From JAILEN01 sp036723975 (GTDB lineage: Bacteria > Bacillota > Clostridia > Lachnospirales > Lachnospiraceae), in contig DAIMGJ010000004.1 of assembly GCA_036723975.1 (NCBI GenBank), positions 62,001 to 126,000 on the forward strand: a stretch of DNA of 64,000 nt, in the 5' to 3' direction. Numbering within the stretch: position 1 is the stretch's first letter; every line of letters begins with the position of its first letter. Of this stretch, positions 51,234 to 60,602 are shown one piece after another. The translations under genes were made by a program, and so were the position numbers. The notes under the pieces were generated by a model. The model saw only the letters and a list, made by a program, of their open reading frames with translations, ran no database searches and was not told the DNA's origin.

Positions 51234-52454
51234 ATGACTATTTATGACGAATTAGTAGCCAGAGGCTTGATTGCCCAGGTCACGGATGAAGATGAAATAA
51301 AAAGACTGATTAACGAGGGCAAGGCTACTTTTTATATCGGCTTTGATTGTACAGCAGACAGTCTTACTGCAGGTCATTTCATGGCTCTTACATTGATGAA
51401 GAGATTACAGATGGCCGGAAATAAGCCAATCGCCCTCATCGGTGGCGGGACAACCATGATTGGTGATCCTTCCGGACGTACCGATATGAGAAAGATGCTT
51501 ACAAGAGAAGACATCAACCACAATGCAGAATGCTTTAAGCGCCAGATGGAGAGATTTATTGATTTCTCAGATGGAAAAGCGCTTATGGTAAATAACGCAG
51601 ACTGGCTTTTGGATTTAAATTACGTAGATCTTCTTCGTGAAGTCGGTGCGTGTTTTTCCGTAAACAACATGCTTCGTGCAGAATGCTACAAGCAGCGTAT
51701 GGAAAAGGGTCTTTCTTTTTTAGAGTTCAACTACATGATTATGCAGTCTTATGACTTTTATTACATGTTCCAGCATTATGATTGCAACCTTGAATTCGGT
51801 GGTGATGACCAGTGGTCCAACATGCTTGGCGGTACGGAGCTTATCCGTCGTAAACTTGGCAAGGATGCGCATGCAATGACCATTACACTTCTTACGGATT
51901 CCCAGGGCAAGAAGATGGGTAAAACAGCCGGCAATGCGGTTTGGTTGGATGCCAATAAGACGACTCCTTATGAGTTTTATCAGTACTGGAGAAACGTGGA
52001 TGATGCGGATGTTCTAAAGTGTATCCGTATGCTTACCTTCCTTCCGATTGAAGAAATTCAGAAAATGGATGCTTGGGAAGGCGCACAGTTAAACGAAGCA
52101 AAAGATATTTTGGCATATGAACTTACGCAGATGGTTCATGGTACAGAAGAGGCGGATAAAGCCCGTGAGGCATCCAAAGCTCTTTTCTCCGGTGAGGGAA
52201 GTTTGGAAAACATGCCAAAGGTTAAACTCTCCGAAGACAAGTTTAACGGAGATGAGATTGATATCCTCGGACTTTTAGTGGCTTCCGAACTTGCCACCAG
52301 CCGTAATGAAGCTCGCCGCGCTGTACAGCAGGGTGGTGTATCCGTAAACGGCGATAAGGTTACGGATGAAAAGGTTACATTTAAAAAATCTGATTTTGCA
52401 GAGGACTTCGTGTTAAAGAAGGGTAAGAAAAAGTTCTGCAAGGTAGAGTTGTAG
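51234..52454 (+). CDS. tyrS: Tyrosyl-tRNA synthetase
   Basis: A 406-residue class I synthetase charging tRNA-Tyr. The substrate region FDCTADSLTAGHF stands for the HIGH-like motif, QSYDFYYMFQHY and FGGDDQWSNMLGG follow, and KKMGKTAGNAVWL is the KMSKS-like loop. The C-terminal S4 domain (about 335-400) has ARRAVQQGGVSVNG. ATAGGAG precedes the ATG. No T-box leader is visible in the 120-bp gap. Confidence 0.97.
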   Translation: MTIYDELVARGLIAQVTDEDEIKRLINEGKATFYIGFDCTADSLTAGHFMALTLMKRLQMAGNKPIALIGGGTTMIGDPSGRTDMRKMLTREDINHNAECFKRQMERFIDFSDGKALMVNNADWLLDLNYVDLLREVGACFSVNNMLRAECYKQRMEKGLSFLEFNYMIMQSYDFYYMFQHYDCNLEFGGDDQWSNMLGGTELIRRKLGKDAHAMTITLLTDSQGKKMGKTAGNAVWLDANKTTPYEFYQYWRNVDDADVLKCIRMLTFLPIEEIQKMDAWEGAQLNEAKDILAYELTQMVHGTEEADKAREASKALFSGEGSLENMPKVKLSEDKFNGDEIDILGLLVASELATSRNEARRAVQQGGVSVNGDKVTDEKVTFKKSDFAEDFVLKKGKKKFCKVEL

Positions 52455-52464
52455 GAGACAGCTA

Positions 52465-53058
52465 ATGGAAGCAATGAGTGGAGTTACGTTTTATTTTGAT
52501 TGGGAAGTTTCTTTACTAAACTGGTTTCAAAACCTTCATACCCCTACAGGCGATAGGTTCTGGAGTATCATGACACTTTTTGGTGCCAAGGGGTTATTTT
52601 GGGCAGTACTATCACTGGTGATTCTTTTAACCGTAAAAGACAAACGTGTGGGCTGGACGTTGGTTGGCGCGTTGGTTATAGATGTTTTGATCTGTAATGT
52701 GATTCTAAAGAATGTGGTTCAGAGAAATCGTCCGTTTTGGATTTTCCCGGACGTACCATTGGTGGACGGAGTTGCGGTACCGGATGATTATTCATTCCCT
52801 TCCGGACATACCGCTGCATCCTTTGCAGTTGCAAGTGCTATCTTTTCCAAAAACAAGAAATGGGGTGTTCCCGCACTTGTGTTGGCAGCGCTTATCGGAA
52901 TTTCCAGAATATACTTGTTTGTACATTTTCCTACGGACGTAATTGCAGGCGTATTTATTGGAATTATCGCAGCAATTTGCTCTTTCTATATTGTGAATGC
53001 ATTTTATAAAGGCAAAGATTTAAAAAAATATATGCCCATTTTTGGACAGCCTTTTTAA
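52465..53058 (+). CDS. PAP2-family membrane phosphatase
   Basis: A 197-residue membrane phosphatase with about five hydrophobic segments. The catalytic motifs are KNVVQRNRP, FPSGHTAA and SRIYLFVHFPTD, as in undecaprenyl-diphosphate and phosphatidate phosphatases. The substrate cannot be decided; recycling of a lipid carrier is the commonest role. It follows tyrS by ten bases and has AGGAG before its start. Confidence 0.92.
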   Translation: MEAMSGVTFYFDWEVSLLNWFQNLHTPTGDRFWSIMTLFGAKGLFWAVLSLVILLTVKDKRVGWTLVGALVIDVLICNVILKNVVQRNRPFWIFPDVPLVDGVAVPDDYSFPSGHTAASFAVASAIFSKNKKWGVPALVLAALIGISRIYLFVHFPTDVIAGVFIGIIAAICSFYIVNAFYKGKDLKKYMPIFGQPF

Positions 53059-53077
53059 GGGAAAAGGAGAAAAAAAC

Positions 53078-53242
53078 ATGGACGAAAAAGAAACGTTAAA
53101 AGACAAAATCAAAAATCTTTTTGATGGAGACGATACCAATTCAAACAACGTATTGGATCGTATTTCTCACCAAATGACATCTCCGTCAGTGGACGAAAAA
53201 ATAGATGGGGTTTTAAATGAAAACAAGGGGGAAGATAAGTAA
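53078..53242 (+). CDS. Small acidic protein, 54 residues
   Basis: An uncharacterised 54-residue protein beginning MDEKETLKDKIKNLFDGDD, rich in Asp, Glu, Lys and Asn, with no hydrophobic segment. AAAAGGAG precedes the ATG at 53078; an upstream in-frame start lies inside the PAP2 gene. Its stop overlaps the next start as TAATG. It lies 19 bases after the PAP2 gene and so is probably in one operon with it. Confidence 0.7.
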   Translation: MDEKETLKDKIKNLFDGDDTNSNNVLDRISHQMTSPSVDEKIDGVLNENKGEDK

Positions 53243-53511
53243 TGACAAATCAGGAGCTTTTCAGAATCGTAAGCGAAGAAAATGTAATTTCAAAAGAAGT
53301 AATTGATATTCTTTTGGAGTTGGACTCTACTGCATCTGTTACCACACAGGCAAGCTTAGAGGAATTATTAAGCGCGCTTTACAACAGATTGGATGAAGAG
53401 GATATCAGCATTGATGATATCGGTGATCATGTTACCAAAGAAGAATTTAAGGCGTGGGTAGATGATAACTTTGATGATTACAGCGCAAAGCTATTTGATG
53501 AAGAAGCATAA
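53242..53511 (+). CDS. Small acidic helical protein, 89 residues
   Basis: An uncharacterised 89-residue protein (MTNQELFRIVSEENVISKEV, ending KLFDEEA), strongly acidic and predicted all-helical. A central DEEDISIDDIGD stretch is especially acidic. It is coupled by TAATG to the small gene before it. No family is recognised. Confidence 0.75.
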   Translation: MTNQELFRIVSEENVISKEVIDILLELDSTASVTTQASLEELLSALYNRLDEEDISIDDIGDHVTKEEFKAWVDDNFDDYSAKLFDEEA

Positions 53512-53516
53512 TTTTC

Positions 53517-53545
53517 TTGACGTATAAATAATATTTTTGTATAGT
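53517..53545 (+). promoter_or_regulatory. Promoter of the mntP unit
   Basis: TTGACG (53517-53522), 17 bases and TATAGT (53540-53545). It begins just after the stop of the small acidic gene. Confidence 0.75.
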
Positions 53546-53571
53546 AACAAATGATTTAAAAATTCCTTAAC

Positions 53572-53691
53572 TATATGAGGGAGTAGTTCGCGCGGGATGC
53601 GTGATTTGTCAACAATCTCGATAGCTTAGCTATCTGGCAAAGATTAAAGAACGAGACTCATGTACGGCTTTTTGTCGTGCATGAGTCTTTT
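53572..53691 (+). promoter_or_regulatory. yybP-ykoY manganese riboswitch
   Basis: The leader shows the conserved L1 block GGGAGTAG, a GTCAAC stretch and the GGCAAAGAT block matching the GCAAGA element of yybP-ykoY aptamers. ATGAG near 53575 can pair with CTCAT near 53657, closing the aptamer, while CTCAT is also part of the 13-bp terminator stem (53654-53666 with 53676-53688, then TTTT). Mn2+ binding would favour the aptamer and let transcription continue into mntP. Confidence 0.82.
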
Positions 53692-53720
53692 ACTATATTT
53701 GAAAATAAGAGAGGTTTTGC

Positions 53721-54299
53721 ATGAGTTTTTGGGAAATCCTTTTGCTGGGCGTTGGCCTGGCGATGGATGCGTTTGCGGTGTCGATATGCAAGGGACTTGG
53801 GATGAGTAAAGTCAACGGAAAACAATGTCTGGTGATAGGAGTGTTTTTTGGTGGGTTTCAGGCATTGATGCCGCTTCTTGGCTGGTTTTTAGGAAGTGCC
53901 TTTGCTGAAAAAATAAAGGCCATTGATCATTGGATTGCTTTTATTCTTTTGGGCTATATCGGAATAAAGATGATATCCGATGCGATCAAAGAATGGAAGG
54001 AAGAAACAAAGGTAGATGAGATGGATATGCCTTTGGATTTGAAAGAAATGTTTATGCTTGCCATAGCCACCAGTATTGATGCATTGGCAGTCGGCATTAC
54101 ATTTTCTTTTTTGAAAGTGGCGATTGCATGGGCATGTATCACTATCGGAGTTGTAACATTTATCATTTCCTGCGGTGGCGTGTATGTGGGAAACATTTTT
54201 GGAGAACGATACAAAGCAAAAGCCCAGATTATCGGTGGTGTGATTTTGGTTGTATTAGGAATTCGAATTTTATTAAGTCATTTATTCGGTATGGCGTAA
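53721..54299 (+). CDS. mntP: Manganese efflux pump MntP
   Basis: A 192-residue membrane protein with six predicted helices and the internal twofold repeat of MntP: GVGLAMDAFAVSICKGL near the start and a matching AIATSIDALAVGITFS near residue 115. Both carry the acidic residues needed for Mn2+ transport. Its manganese riboswitch leader supports the function. GAGAGG precedes the ATG. Confidence 0.95.
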   Translation: MSFWEILLLGVGLAMDAFAVSICKGLGMSKVNGKQCLVIGVFFGGFQALMPLLGWFLGSAFAEKIKAIDHWIAFILLGYIGIKMISDAIKEWKEETKVDEMDMPLDLKEMFMLAIATSIDALAVGITFSFLKVAIAWACITIGVVTFIISCGGVYVGNIFGERYKAKAQIIGGVILVVLGIRILLSHLFGMA

Positions 54300-54309
54300 A
54301 GGAGGAGAA

Positions 54310-55281
54310 ATGGAAGCTTTAAAAGTGATTGTTTTGTTGTTGGTAGGATTTGTGCTCTTGTTAAAGGGAGCAGATTTTTTTGTGGAAGGTTCTTCTTCTG
54401 TGGCAAAAGCATTGAAAGTTCCGAGCATTATCATTGGACTTACCATTGTTGCTATGGGAACAAGTTTACCGGAGCTTGCGGTTTCCGTTACCGCATCTAT
54501 GACAAACAACAACGCGCTTGCAGTTAGTAATGTGGTGGGATCAAACCTTTTTAACTTGATGGTGGTTTTGGGCGCATCCGCATTTATGAACCCAATCATT
54601 GTTGGGAAAGACACCATTAAAAGGGATTATCCGTTTTCTGTTGCCTGCGCAATTTTGCTTATGATTTTGGGAATCATCGGAATGGAACTCGGAACCATCG
54701 ACGGCGTGATCCTGCTTGTGATTTTCATTGCATTTATTATGTATCAGGTAATATCTGCATTAAAGGCCAGAAAAGCAAATGACTTCGAAAATGAGGTATT
54801 GGATGAAGTGGAAGAGATCAAAGAAATCCCGATGTGGTTGTCTTTGATTTATATCGTTGGCGGCGCTGTTGCAATCAAATTCGGAGGAGACTTTGTTGTA
54901 AATTCCGCAGTTGCCATTGCCACCGCAGCAGGTTTATCTCAGACCTTAATTGGGCTTACCATTGTAGCCTGCGGAACTTCCCTTCCGGAGTTGGCAACCT
55001 CCATGGTAGCTGCGAAAAAGGGCGAGCTTGATATGGCAGTTGGAAATGTTGTCGGTTCAAACGTATTTAATATTCTTATGATTTTGGGTTTGGCATCTAC
55101 ACTGTCTCCCATTGCTTTTCTACAGGAGAACGTGATTGATATTGCTATTTTACTGGCGTTTTCTTTATTAACCTGGCTTTTATGCTGGACAAAGGGAAAA
55201 CTGGATAAAAAAGAGGGCATTTTGATGCTTTTGCTGTATATTGCATATCTGGTTTATATCTGCTATCGTGCAATGGCATAA
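54310..55281 (+). CDS. Na+/Ca2+ antiporter family protein (YrbG/CaxA type)
   Basis: A 323-residue cation exchanger with about ten helices and two inverted alpha repeats: GLTIVAMGTSLPELAVSV (about 45-65) and its partner GLTIVACGTSLPELATSM, each with the ion-binding Glu, and GNVVGSNVFNILMILG. It lies ten bases after mntP with AAAGGAGG before the start, so it is under the same Mn2+ riboswitch. It may export Ca2+ or Mn2+; the ion is not decided by sequence. Confidence 0.92.
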   Translation: MEALKVIVLLLVGFVLLLKGADFFVEGSSSVAKALKVPSIIIGLTIVAMGTSLPELAVSVTASMTNNNALAVSNVVGSNLFNLMVVLGASAFMNPIIVGKDTIKRDYPFSVACAILLMILGIIGMELGTIDGVILLVIFIAFIMYQVISALKARKANDFENEVLDEVEEIKEIPMWLSLIYIVGGAVAIKFGGDFVVNSAVAIATAAGLSQTLIGLTIVACGTSLPELATSMVAAKKGELDMAVGNVVGSNVFNILMILGLASTLSPIAFLQENVIDIAILLAFSLLTWLLCWTKGKLDKKEGILMLLLYIAYLVYICYRAMA

Positions 55282-55294
55282 GGACAAAAAAATA

Positions 55295-55326
55295 AAAAAA
55301 CCGGCAGGTTTTCCTGCCGGTTTTTT
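55295..55326 (+). terminator. Terminator after the antiporter gene
   Basis: CCGGCAGG pairs with CCTGCCGG around a TTTT loop, with seven A before and six T after, so it can act on either strand. Confidence 0.9.
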
Positions 55327-55453
55327 GCTGCAGTGACATAATCTTTTAGCGTTTTTTATTACATTGACCCCGTATTTATTCATGTTTTATAATAAAAAAA
55401 AGATGCTTCAGACTATTTTTATATAGGAAGAGTTTTTTGGGGGAGGGACGAAT

Positions 55454-58400
55454 ATGAGGATTTTTAATACAAAAAACACAAGAACTGTAGCTGTAATAGG
55501 AGGAATAGCTGTAGTTTTAATCCTGATATTTGGGACATTTTGGACAGGAAAAAAAGCCAGCCGGGATACGGAACAGGCGGTACGAAATGTCAGTCTGTTT
55601 TATCTGGACGAACTTGCAGGCAGAAGAGAGCAGGTAGTATCGTCTACACTAAACGATTATATCAGAGACATGGATGTTGCTCTTGGTCTACTTAGCACAG
55701 AGGATTTAAATTCAACAAATAATCTTCAGGCATACCAACTTCGTATGAAACAGCTTTACGGATTGGAAAAGTTTGCTTTTGTGGATGAGAGCGGAACTAT
55801 TTATACATCCAGAGGGACCAGAACGGACATAGAACAGTACGATTTTGACTATAAAACTCTTTCTGAGCCGGAAATTTCCATAAAAAAGGGAGATGTTGAA
55901 AATGCGAAGGTGGTAATTGCCATGCCTACGGATCGTTTGCCGTATGAGGGGCATCATCTGGTTGTTTGCTTTATTGAGATAGATATGAATCAGATGCTTG
56001 AAAACATATCACTTCAATCCGGTTCCAATAAGACGACTTTTTGCAACATCTATACATCGGACGGACATTCTCTAACACAGATGGTTCTAGGTGGACTAGC
56101 GAGTGAAGACAATCTGCTTAATGCGTTAGAAAATGCTTCTTTTGAAGACGGATATACGATAGATACGATAAAAAATGATTTTTTAAACGGAAGTACCGGC
56201 GTAGTTTCCTTTACATACAATAATATCAAAGAGACCATGTATTATGTGCCTGTTCATCATACGAACTGGATGTTGACTTATTTGATTAGGGAAAGCGTAA
56301 TCAGTGAACAAATAGACACGATATCGGAGGGAATCGTACGCCGAAACTTTATATTGGCAGTATTGACGACATTTGTTCTTGTAGTTGTATTTGTAATGAT
56401 GCTTATGCAGACAAGAAAAGCTGCAAAGCTAATGCTGGAAAAAGAAACTTCGGAAGTGATGCAACAGGAACTGGAAGAGCGTATTGCTTTACAAAACGAA
56501 CTATTGGAACAAGAGAAAAAGCGGGTACAGCTTGATAGCATGATTACAGCTTTAGCATCTGATTATAGAAGCGTATATTATATAGACTTAGAGGCTGATC
56601 GGGGAATCTGCTATAGAAATGATGCAACCGATGACAACGTGACCAGAGATGAAGAATTTGTATATTCAGAAGTATTTTCACAATATGCAAATGAGTATGT
56701 ATCAGAGGAATACAGGGAAGATTTTCTTTCATTTATACAACCGGAAAATATCCGAAAGGAGTTGAAAAAGAGTCAGATAATCGCATTTCGCTATTTAACA
56801 AAAAAAGCCGGGAAAGAAAGCTATGAAATGCTTCGTATGGCAGATGTCAACAATAATGAGGATGATGGAGTTGTACATGCGGTCGGAGTAGGCTTTACGA
56901 ATATTGATGAAGAGATGCGGGATTCGCTTGCCAAGAATCAGGCTTTATCCGATGCTTTAAAAACCGCAAAGGAAGCAAATAAAGCAAAGACAACGTTTTT
57001 ATCCAGTATGAGTCACGAGATTCGTACACCTATGAATGCGATAATCGGCCTGGATGCACTTGCTTTAAACGATCCGGATATTTCTGAAACCACAAAGGAT
57101 TATCTTGAAAAAATCGGCAGCAGTGCGCAACATTTACTGAGCCTGATTAATGATATTCTGGATATGTCCAGAATTGAATCCGGTCGCATGACGTTAAGAA
57201 ACGAGGAGTTTGCTTTTTCAAAGCTTATTGAACAAATAAACGTGATTTTCAGCGGCCAGTGTCAGGAAAAAGGATTAGATTATAACTGCAGGGTAAAAGG
57301 GCAGTTGAGTGATTATTATATTGGAGACAGTGTAAAGCTTCGTCAGGTTCTAATCAATATACTCGGGAATGCTGTAAAATTTACACCGGAGGGCGGAAAG
57401 GTTGAGCTGACAGTAGAAAAGACAGGCGGTTTTGACGGTCGATCTGTGCTACAGTTTAAAGTTGCCGACACAGGAATAGGCATGAGTAAGGAATATCTGC
57501 CCAAAATTTTTGATACCTTCAGTCAGGAGGATTCCGGTTCCACAAATAAATATGGCAGTTCAGGATTGGGCATGGCTATCACAAAAAATATTGTAGAGAT
57601 GATGAACGGAGAAATCCAGGTGGAAAGTGAAAAGAACGTCGGTACAACTTTTACCATTAGTATTACCCTAACGGATTCAGAGAGGCGATTATCGGATGAG
57701 GGGGATGCGCTTGATATTTATTCGCAGGATATGAAGGTTCTTTTAGTGGATGATGACCCGTTGGCATGCGATCAGGCCAAACTTGTGATGTCCCAGGCAG
57801 GAATCAAGGCGGATACGGCACAATCGGGCACGGAAGCTTTAGAAATGGTAAAAGTATCATATGCACGGCAGGAGCCGTATAATCTGATTATTGTGGACTG
57901 GCAGATGCCGGAAATGGATGGAGTAGAGACGACGCGACAGATTCGTTCCATCATAGGTAAAGACACAGCGGTAATTATACTGACAGCCTATAATTGGGAT
58001 GATATATACGAAGAAGCCACCATGGCAGGTGTGGATAGTTTTATAGCAAAACCGCTTTTTACAGATAACCTTCTAAATGAGTTAAAAGATGTGATGAAAA
58101 GAAAACGACAGGAGAGAACAAAGGTTGAAGCAGTCGCCTTGGAAGGCCGGCATATTCTTTTGGCAGAGGATGTAGACATTAATGCCCAGATTATGATGGA
58201 AGTGTTGGGAATGAGAAAACTTGAGACAGAACACGCCGTTAACGGAAAGGTGGCTGTGGAAATGTATGCGTCCAAGCCGGAAGGCTACTATGATGCTATT
58301 TTAATGGATATGCGTATGCCGGAGATGGATGGAATTACAGCCACAAAGACCATACGAGCAATGGATAGAACAGACGCTGCTACAATACCAATCATTGCTC

Positions 58401-58522
58401 TTACGGCAAATGCCTTCGACGAGGATGTACAACAAAGTCTGCAGGCAGGTATGAATGCACATCTAAGCAAGCCGGTAGAGCCGGATGTACTGTTTGAGAC
58501 ATTGGAAAAACTTATACGATAA
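55454..58522 (+). CDS. Hybrid sensor histidine kinase with two receiver domains
   Basis: A 1022-residue membrane kinase. A first helix (about 13-33), an extracytoplasmic sensor of about 260 residues and a second helix (about 297-318) are followed by a coiled coil and a PAS-like region. The HisKA box is SSMSHEIRTPMN with His521, and the ATPase has LINILGNAVKFTPEGG and GSSGLGMAITKNIVEMMNG. Two REC domains follow, with phosphate-accepting Asp815 in IIVDWQMPEMDG and Asp952 in LMDMRMPEMDG. There is no HPt domain in the chain, so another protein must relay phosphate. GGGGGAGGG precedes the ATG. It stands alone. Confidence 0.95.
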   Translation: MRIFNTKNTRTVAVIGGIAVVLILIFGTFWTGKKASRDTEQAVRNVSLFYLDELAGRREQVVSSTLNDYIRDMDVALGLLSTEDLNSTNNLQAYQLRMKQLYGLEKFAFVDESGTIYTSRGTRTDIEQYDFDYKTLSEPEISIKKGDVENAKVVIAMPTDRLPYEGHHLVVCFIEIDMNQMLENISLQSGSNKTTFCNIYTSDGHSLTQMVLGGLASEDNLLNALENASFEDGYTIDTIKNDFLNGSTGVVSFTYNNIKETMYYVPVHHTNWMLTYLIRESVISEQIDTISEGIVRRNFILAVLTTFVLVVVFVMMLMQTRKAAKLMLEKETSEVMQQELEERIALQNELLEQEKKRVQLDSMITALASDYRSVYYIDLEADRGICYRNDATDDNVTRDEEFVYSEVFSQYANEYVSEEYREDFLSFIQPENIRKELKKSQIIAFRYLTKKAGKESYEMLRMADVNNNEDDGVVHAVGVGFTNIDEEMRDSLAKNQALSDALKTAKEANKAKTTFLSSMSHEIRTPMNAIIGLDALALNDPDISETTKDYLEKIGSSAQHLLSLINDILDMSRIESGRMTLRNEEFAFSKLIEQINVIFSGQCQEKGLDYNCRVKGQLSDYYIGDSVKLRQVLINILGNAVKFTPEGGKVELTVEKTGGFDGRSVLQFKVADTGIGMSKEYLPKIFDTFSQEDSGSTNKYGSSGLGMAITKNIVEMMNGEIQVESEKNVGTTFTISITLTDSERRLSDEGDALDIYSQDMKVLLVDDDPLACDQAKLVMSQAGIKADTAQSGTEALEMVKVSYARQEPYNLIIVDWQMPEMDGVETTRQIRSIIGKDTAVIILTAYNWDDIYEEATMAGVDSFIAKPLFTDNLLNELKDVMKRKRQERTKVEAVALEGRHILLAEDVDINAQIMMEVLGMRKLETEHAVNGKVAVEMYASKPEGYYDAILMDMRMPEMDGITATKTIRAMDRTDAATIPIIALTANAFDEDVQQSLQAGMNAHLSKPVEPDVLFETLEKLIR

Positions 58523-58536
58523 CCCCTTAAAATCGG

Positions 58537-58565
58537 TTGGTTTTATGCCTTAAAAGTGGTATAAT
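58537..58565 (+). promoter_or_regulatory. metG promoter
   Basis: TTGGTT (58537-58542), 17 bases and TATAAT (58560-58565), with TG one base before the -10 box (extended -10). It lies 64 bases before metG. Confidence 0.7.
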
Positions 58566-58628
58566 TCCCATGCATTCCGTAAAAATGAATGTAATAACCC
58601 TCATTTGGGTAAAGATTGGAGAATAAAC

Positions 58629-60602
58629 ATGGCAAATAAAGGACCATATTACATGACAACGGCAATTGCCTACACATCCGGTAAGCCTCATATAGGAAAT
58701 ACCTATGAAATCGTGTTGGCAGATGCGATAGCAAGATTTCGCCGTCAGGAAGGATATGATGTATTTTTCCAGACCGGAACTGACGAGCATGGACAGAAGA
58801 TTGAAGAAAAGGCCAAAGAAAAAGGCATTACACCAAAGGAATACGTTGATGAGGTATCCGGACAGGTAAAGGATATCTGGAATTTAATGAATTCCTCACA
58901 TGATAAATTTATTCGTACAACAGACGAGGATCACGAGAAGCAGGTTCAGAAGATTTTCAAGAAGCTTTACGATCAGGGTGATATTTATAAAGGTTCTTAC
59001 GAAGGCTGGTACTGCGTACCGGATGAAAGCTTTTGGACAGAAAGCCAGCTTGTGGACGGAAAATGTCCGGACTGCGGACGCCCGGTACAGAAGGCATCCG
59101 AGGAAGCATATTTCTTTAAAATGAGTAAATATGCCGACCGTTTGATTGAGCACATCAATACCCATCCGGAGTTTATTCAGCCGGTAAGCCGAAAAAACGA
59201 GATGATGAATAACTTTCTTCTTCCGGGATTACAGGATTTGTGTGTTTCAAGAACTTCTTTTACATGGGGAATTCCGGTAACCTTTGATCCAAAGCATGTA
59301 ACTTATGTATGGTTGGATGCACTTACCAACTATATTACCGGTATCGGATATGACGCAGACGGTAATCATACAGAGCAGTTTCGTAAGTTCTGGCCGGCTG
59401 ATTTGCATTTGATCGGAAAGGATATTATCCGTTTCCATACGATTTACTGGCCGATTTTCTTAATGGCACTTGACCTTCCGCTTCCGAAGCAGGTATTTGG
59501 ACATCCTTGGTTAATCCAGGCAGATGGAAAGATGTCAAAATCCAAAGGAAATGTAATCTATGCCGATGACTTGGTAGATTTGTTTGGCGTGGATGCCGTT
59601 CGTTATTTCTTAATTCACGAGATGCCGTTTGAAAATGACGGAGTAATCTCTTGGGAGCTTTTGGTTGAGCGAATCAATTCCGATTTGGCAAACACCTTGG
59701 GAAACCTTGTGAATCGAACAATCGCCATGAGCAATAAATACTTTGGCGGCGTTGTTTGTGATAAGGGTGTAGCAGAAGACGTTGATGCTGACTTAAAGGC
59801 AGTCGTAACCTCAGCTCGTAAAAAAGTGGAGGACAAGATGGCTGACCTTCGTGTGGCAGATGCGGTAACGGAAGTATTTAACGTATTTAAGCGTTGCAAT
59901 AAGTATATCGACGAAACCGAGCCTTGGGTTCTTGCAAAGGACGAGGCAAAGGCAGATCGATTGGCTACTGTTTTGTATAACCTGGTGGAATCCATCACCA
60001 TCGGCACAAGCCTTTTAAAGAGCTTTATGCCGGAAACAGCAGAAAAGATTTTTGCCCAGCTTTCAGCCTCCGAAGTAGCATATGATGATTTGGATACATT
60101 TGGTCACTATGCAAGCGGAACAAAGGTAACCGACACACCGGAAATCTTGTTTGAGCGTTTGAAGTTAGACGAAGTAATGGAGAAAGTTGCTGTTATTGAA
60201 GAAAAGCAGAAGGCTGCAAGCGGCGTAGTTGCCGAGTCTGAAGCGGAAGATAACGGTATTGATATCGAAGCAAAGCCTGAAATAACCTTTGACCAGTTTG
60301 GTGCAATGCAGTTCCAGGTTGGTGAGATTGTTGCTTGTGAAGCAGTAGAGAATTCCAAGAAGCTTCTTTGCTCACAGGTAAAAATTGGTTCTCAGACAAA
60401 ACAGATTGTTTCCGGAATTCGCAAATACTATTCACCGGAAGAAATGGTAGGAAAGAAGGTCATGGTTCTTGTGAACCTTAAACCTGCAAAATTGGCGGGA
60501 GTGCTTTCCGAAGGAATGCTTCTTTGTGCAGAGGATGCAGACGGAAATCTTTCCCTTATGACACCGGAAAAGGATATGCCATCCGGCGCGGAGATTTGTT
60601 AA
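58629..60602 (+). CDS. metG: Methionyl-tRNA synthetase
   Basis: A 657-residue class I synthetase. SGKPHIGNTYE holds the HIGH motif, a zinc-knuckle pair lies in CPDCGRPV, and GKMSKSKGNVIY is the KMSKS loop. The C-terminal 100 residues form an EMAP-II-like tRNA-binding domain (FDQFGAMQFQVGEIVACEAV), which makes dimers in other bacteria. The ATG at 58629 has GGAG upstream; a reading eight codons longer lacks support. It runs straight into tatD. Confidence 0.97.
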   Translation: MANKGPYYMTTAIAYTSGKPHIGNTYEIVLADAIARFRRQEGYDVFFQTGTDEHGQKIEEKAKEKGITPKEYVDEVSGQVKDIWNLMNSSHDKFIRTTDEDHEKQVQKIFKKLYDQGDIYKGSYEGWYCVPDESFWTESQLVDGKCPDCGRPVQKASEEAYFFKMSKYADRLIEHINTHPEFIQPVSRKNEMMNNFLLPGLQDLCVSRTSFTWGIPVTFDPKHVTYVWLDALTNYITGIGYDADGNHTEQFRKFWPADLHLIGKDIIRFHTIYWPIFLMALDLPLPKQVFGHPWLIQADGKMSKSKGNVIYADDLVDLFGVDAVRYFLIHEMPFENDGVISWELLVERINSDLANTLGNLVNRTIAMSNKYFGGVVCDKGVAEDVDADLKAVVTSARKKVEDKMADLRVADAVTEVFNVFKRCNKYIDETEPWVLAKDEAKADRLATVLYNLVESITIGTSLLKSFMPETAEKIFAQLSASEVAYDDLDTFGHYASGTKVTDTPEILFERLKLDEVMEKVAVIEEKQKAASGVVAESEAEDNGIDIEAKPEITFDQFGAMQFQVGEIVACEAVENSKKLLCSQVKIGSQTKQIVSGIRKYYSPEEMVGKKVMVLVNLKPAKLAGVLSEGMLLCAEDADGNLSLMTPEKDMPSGAEIC

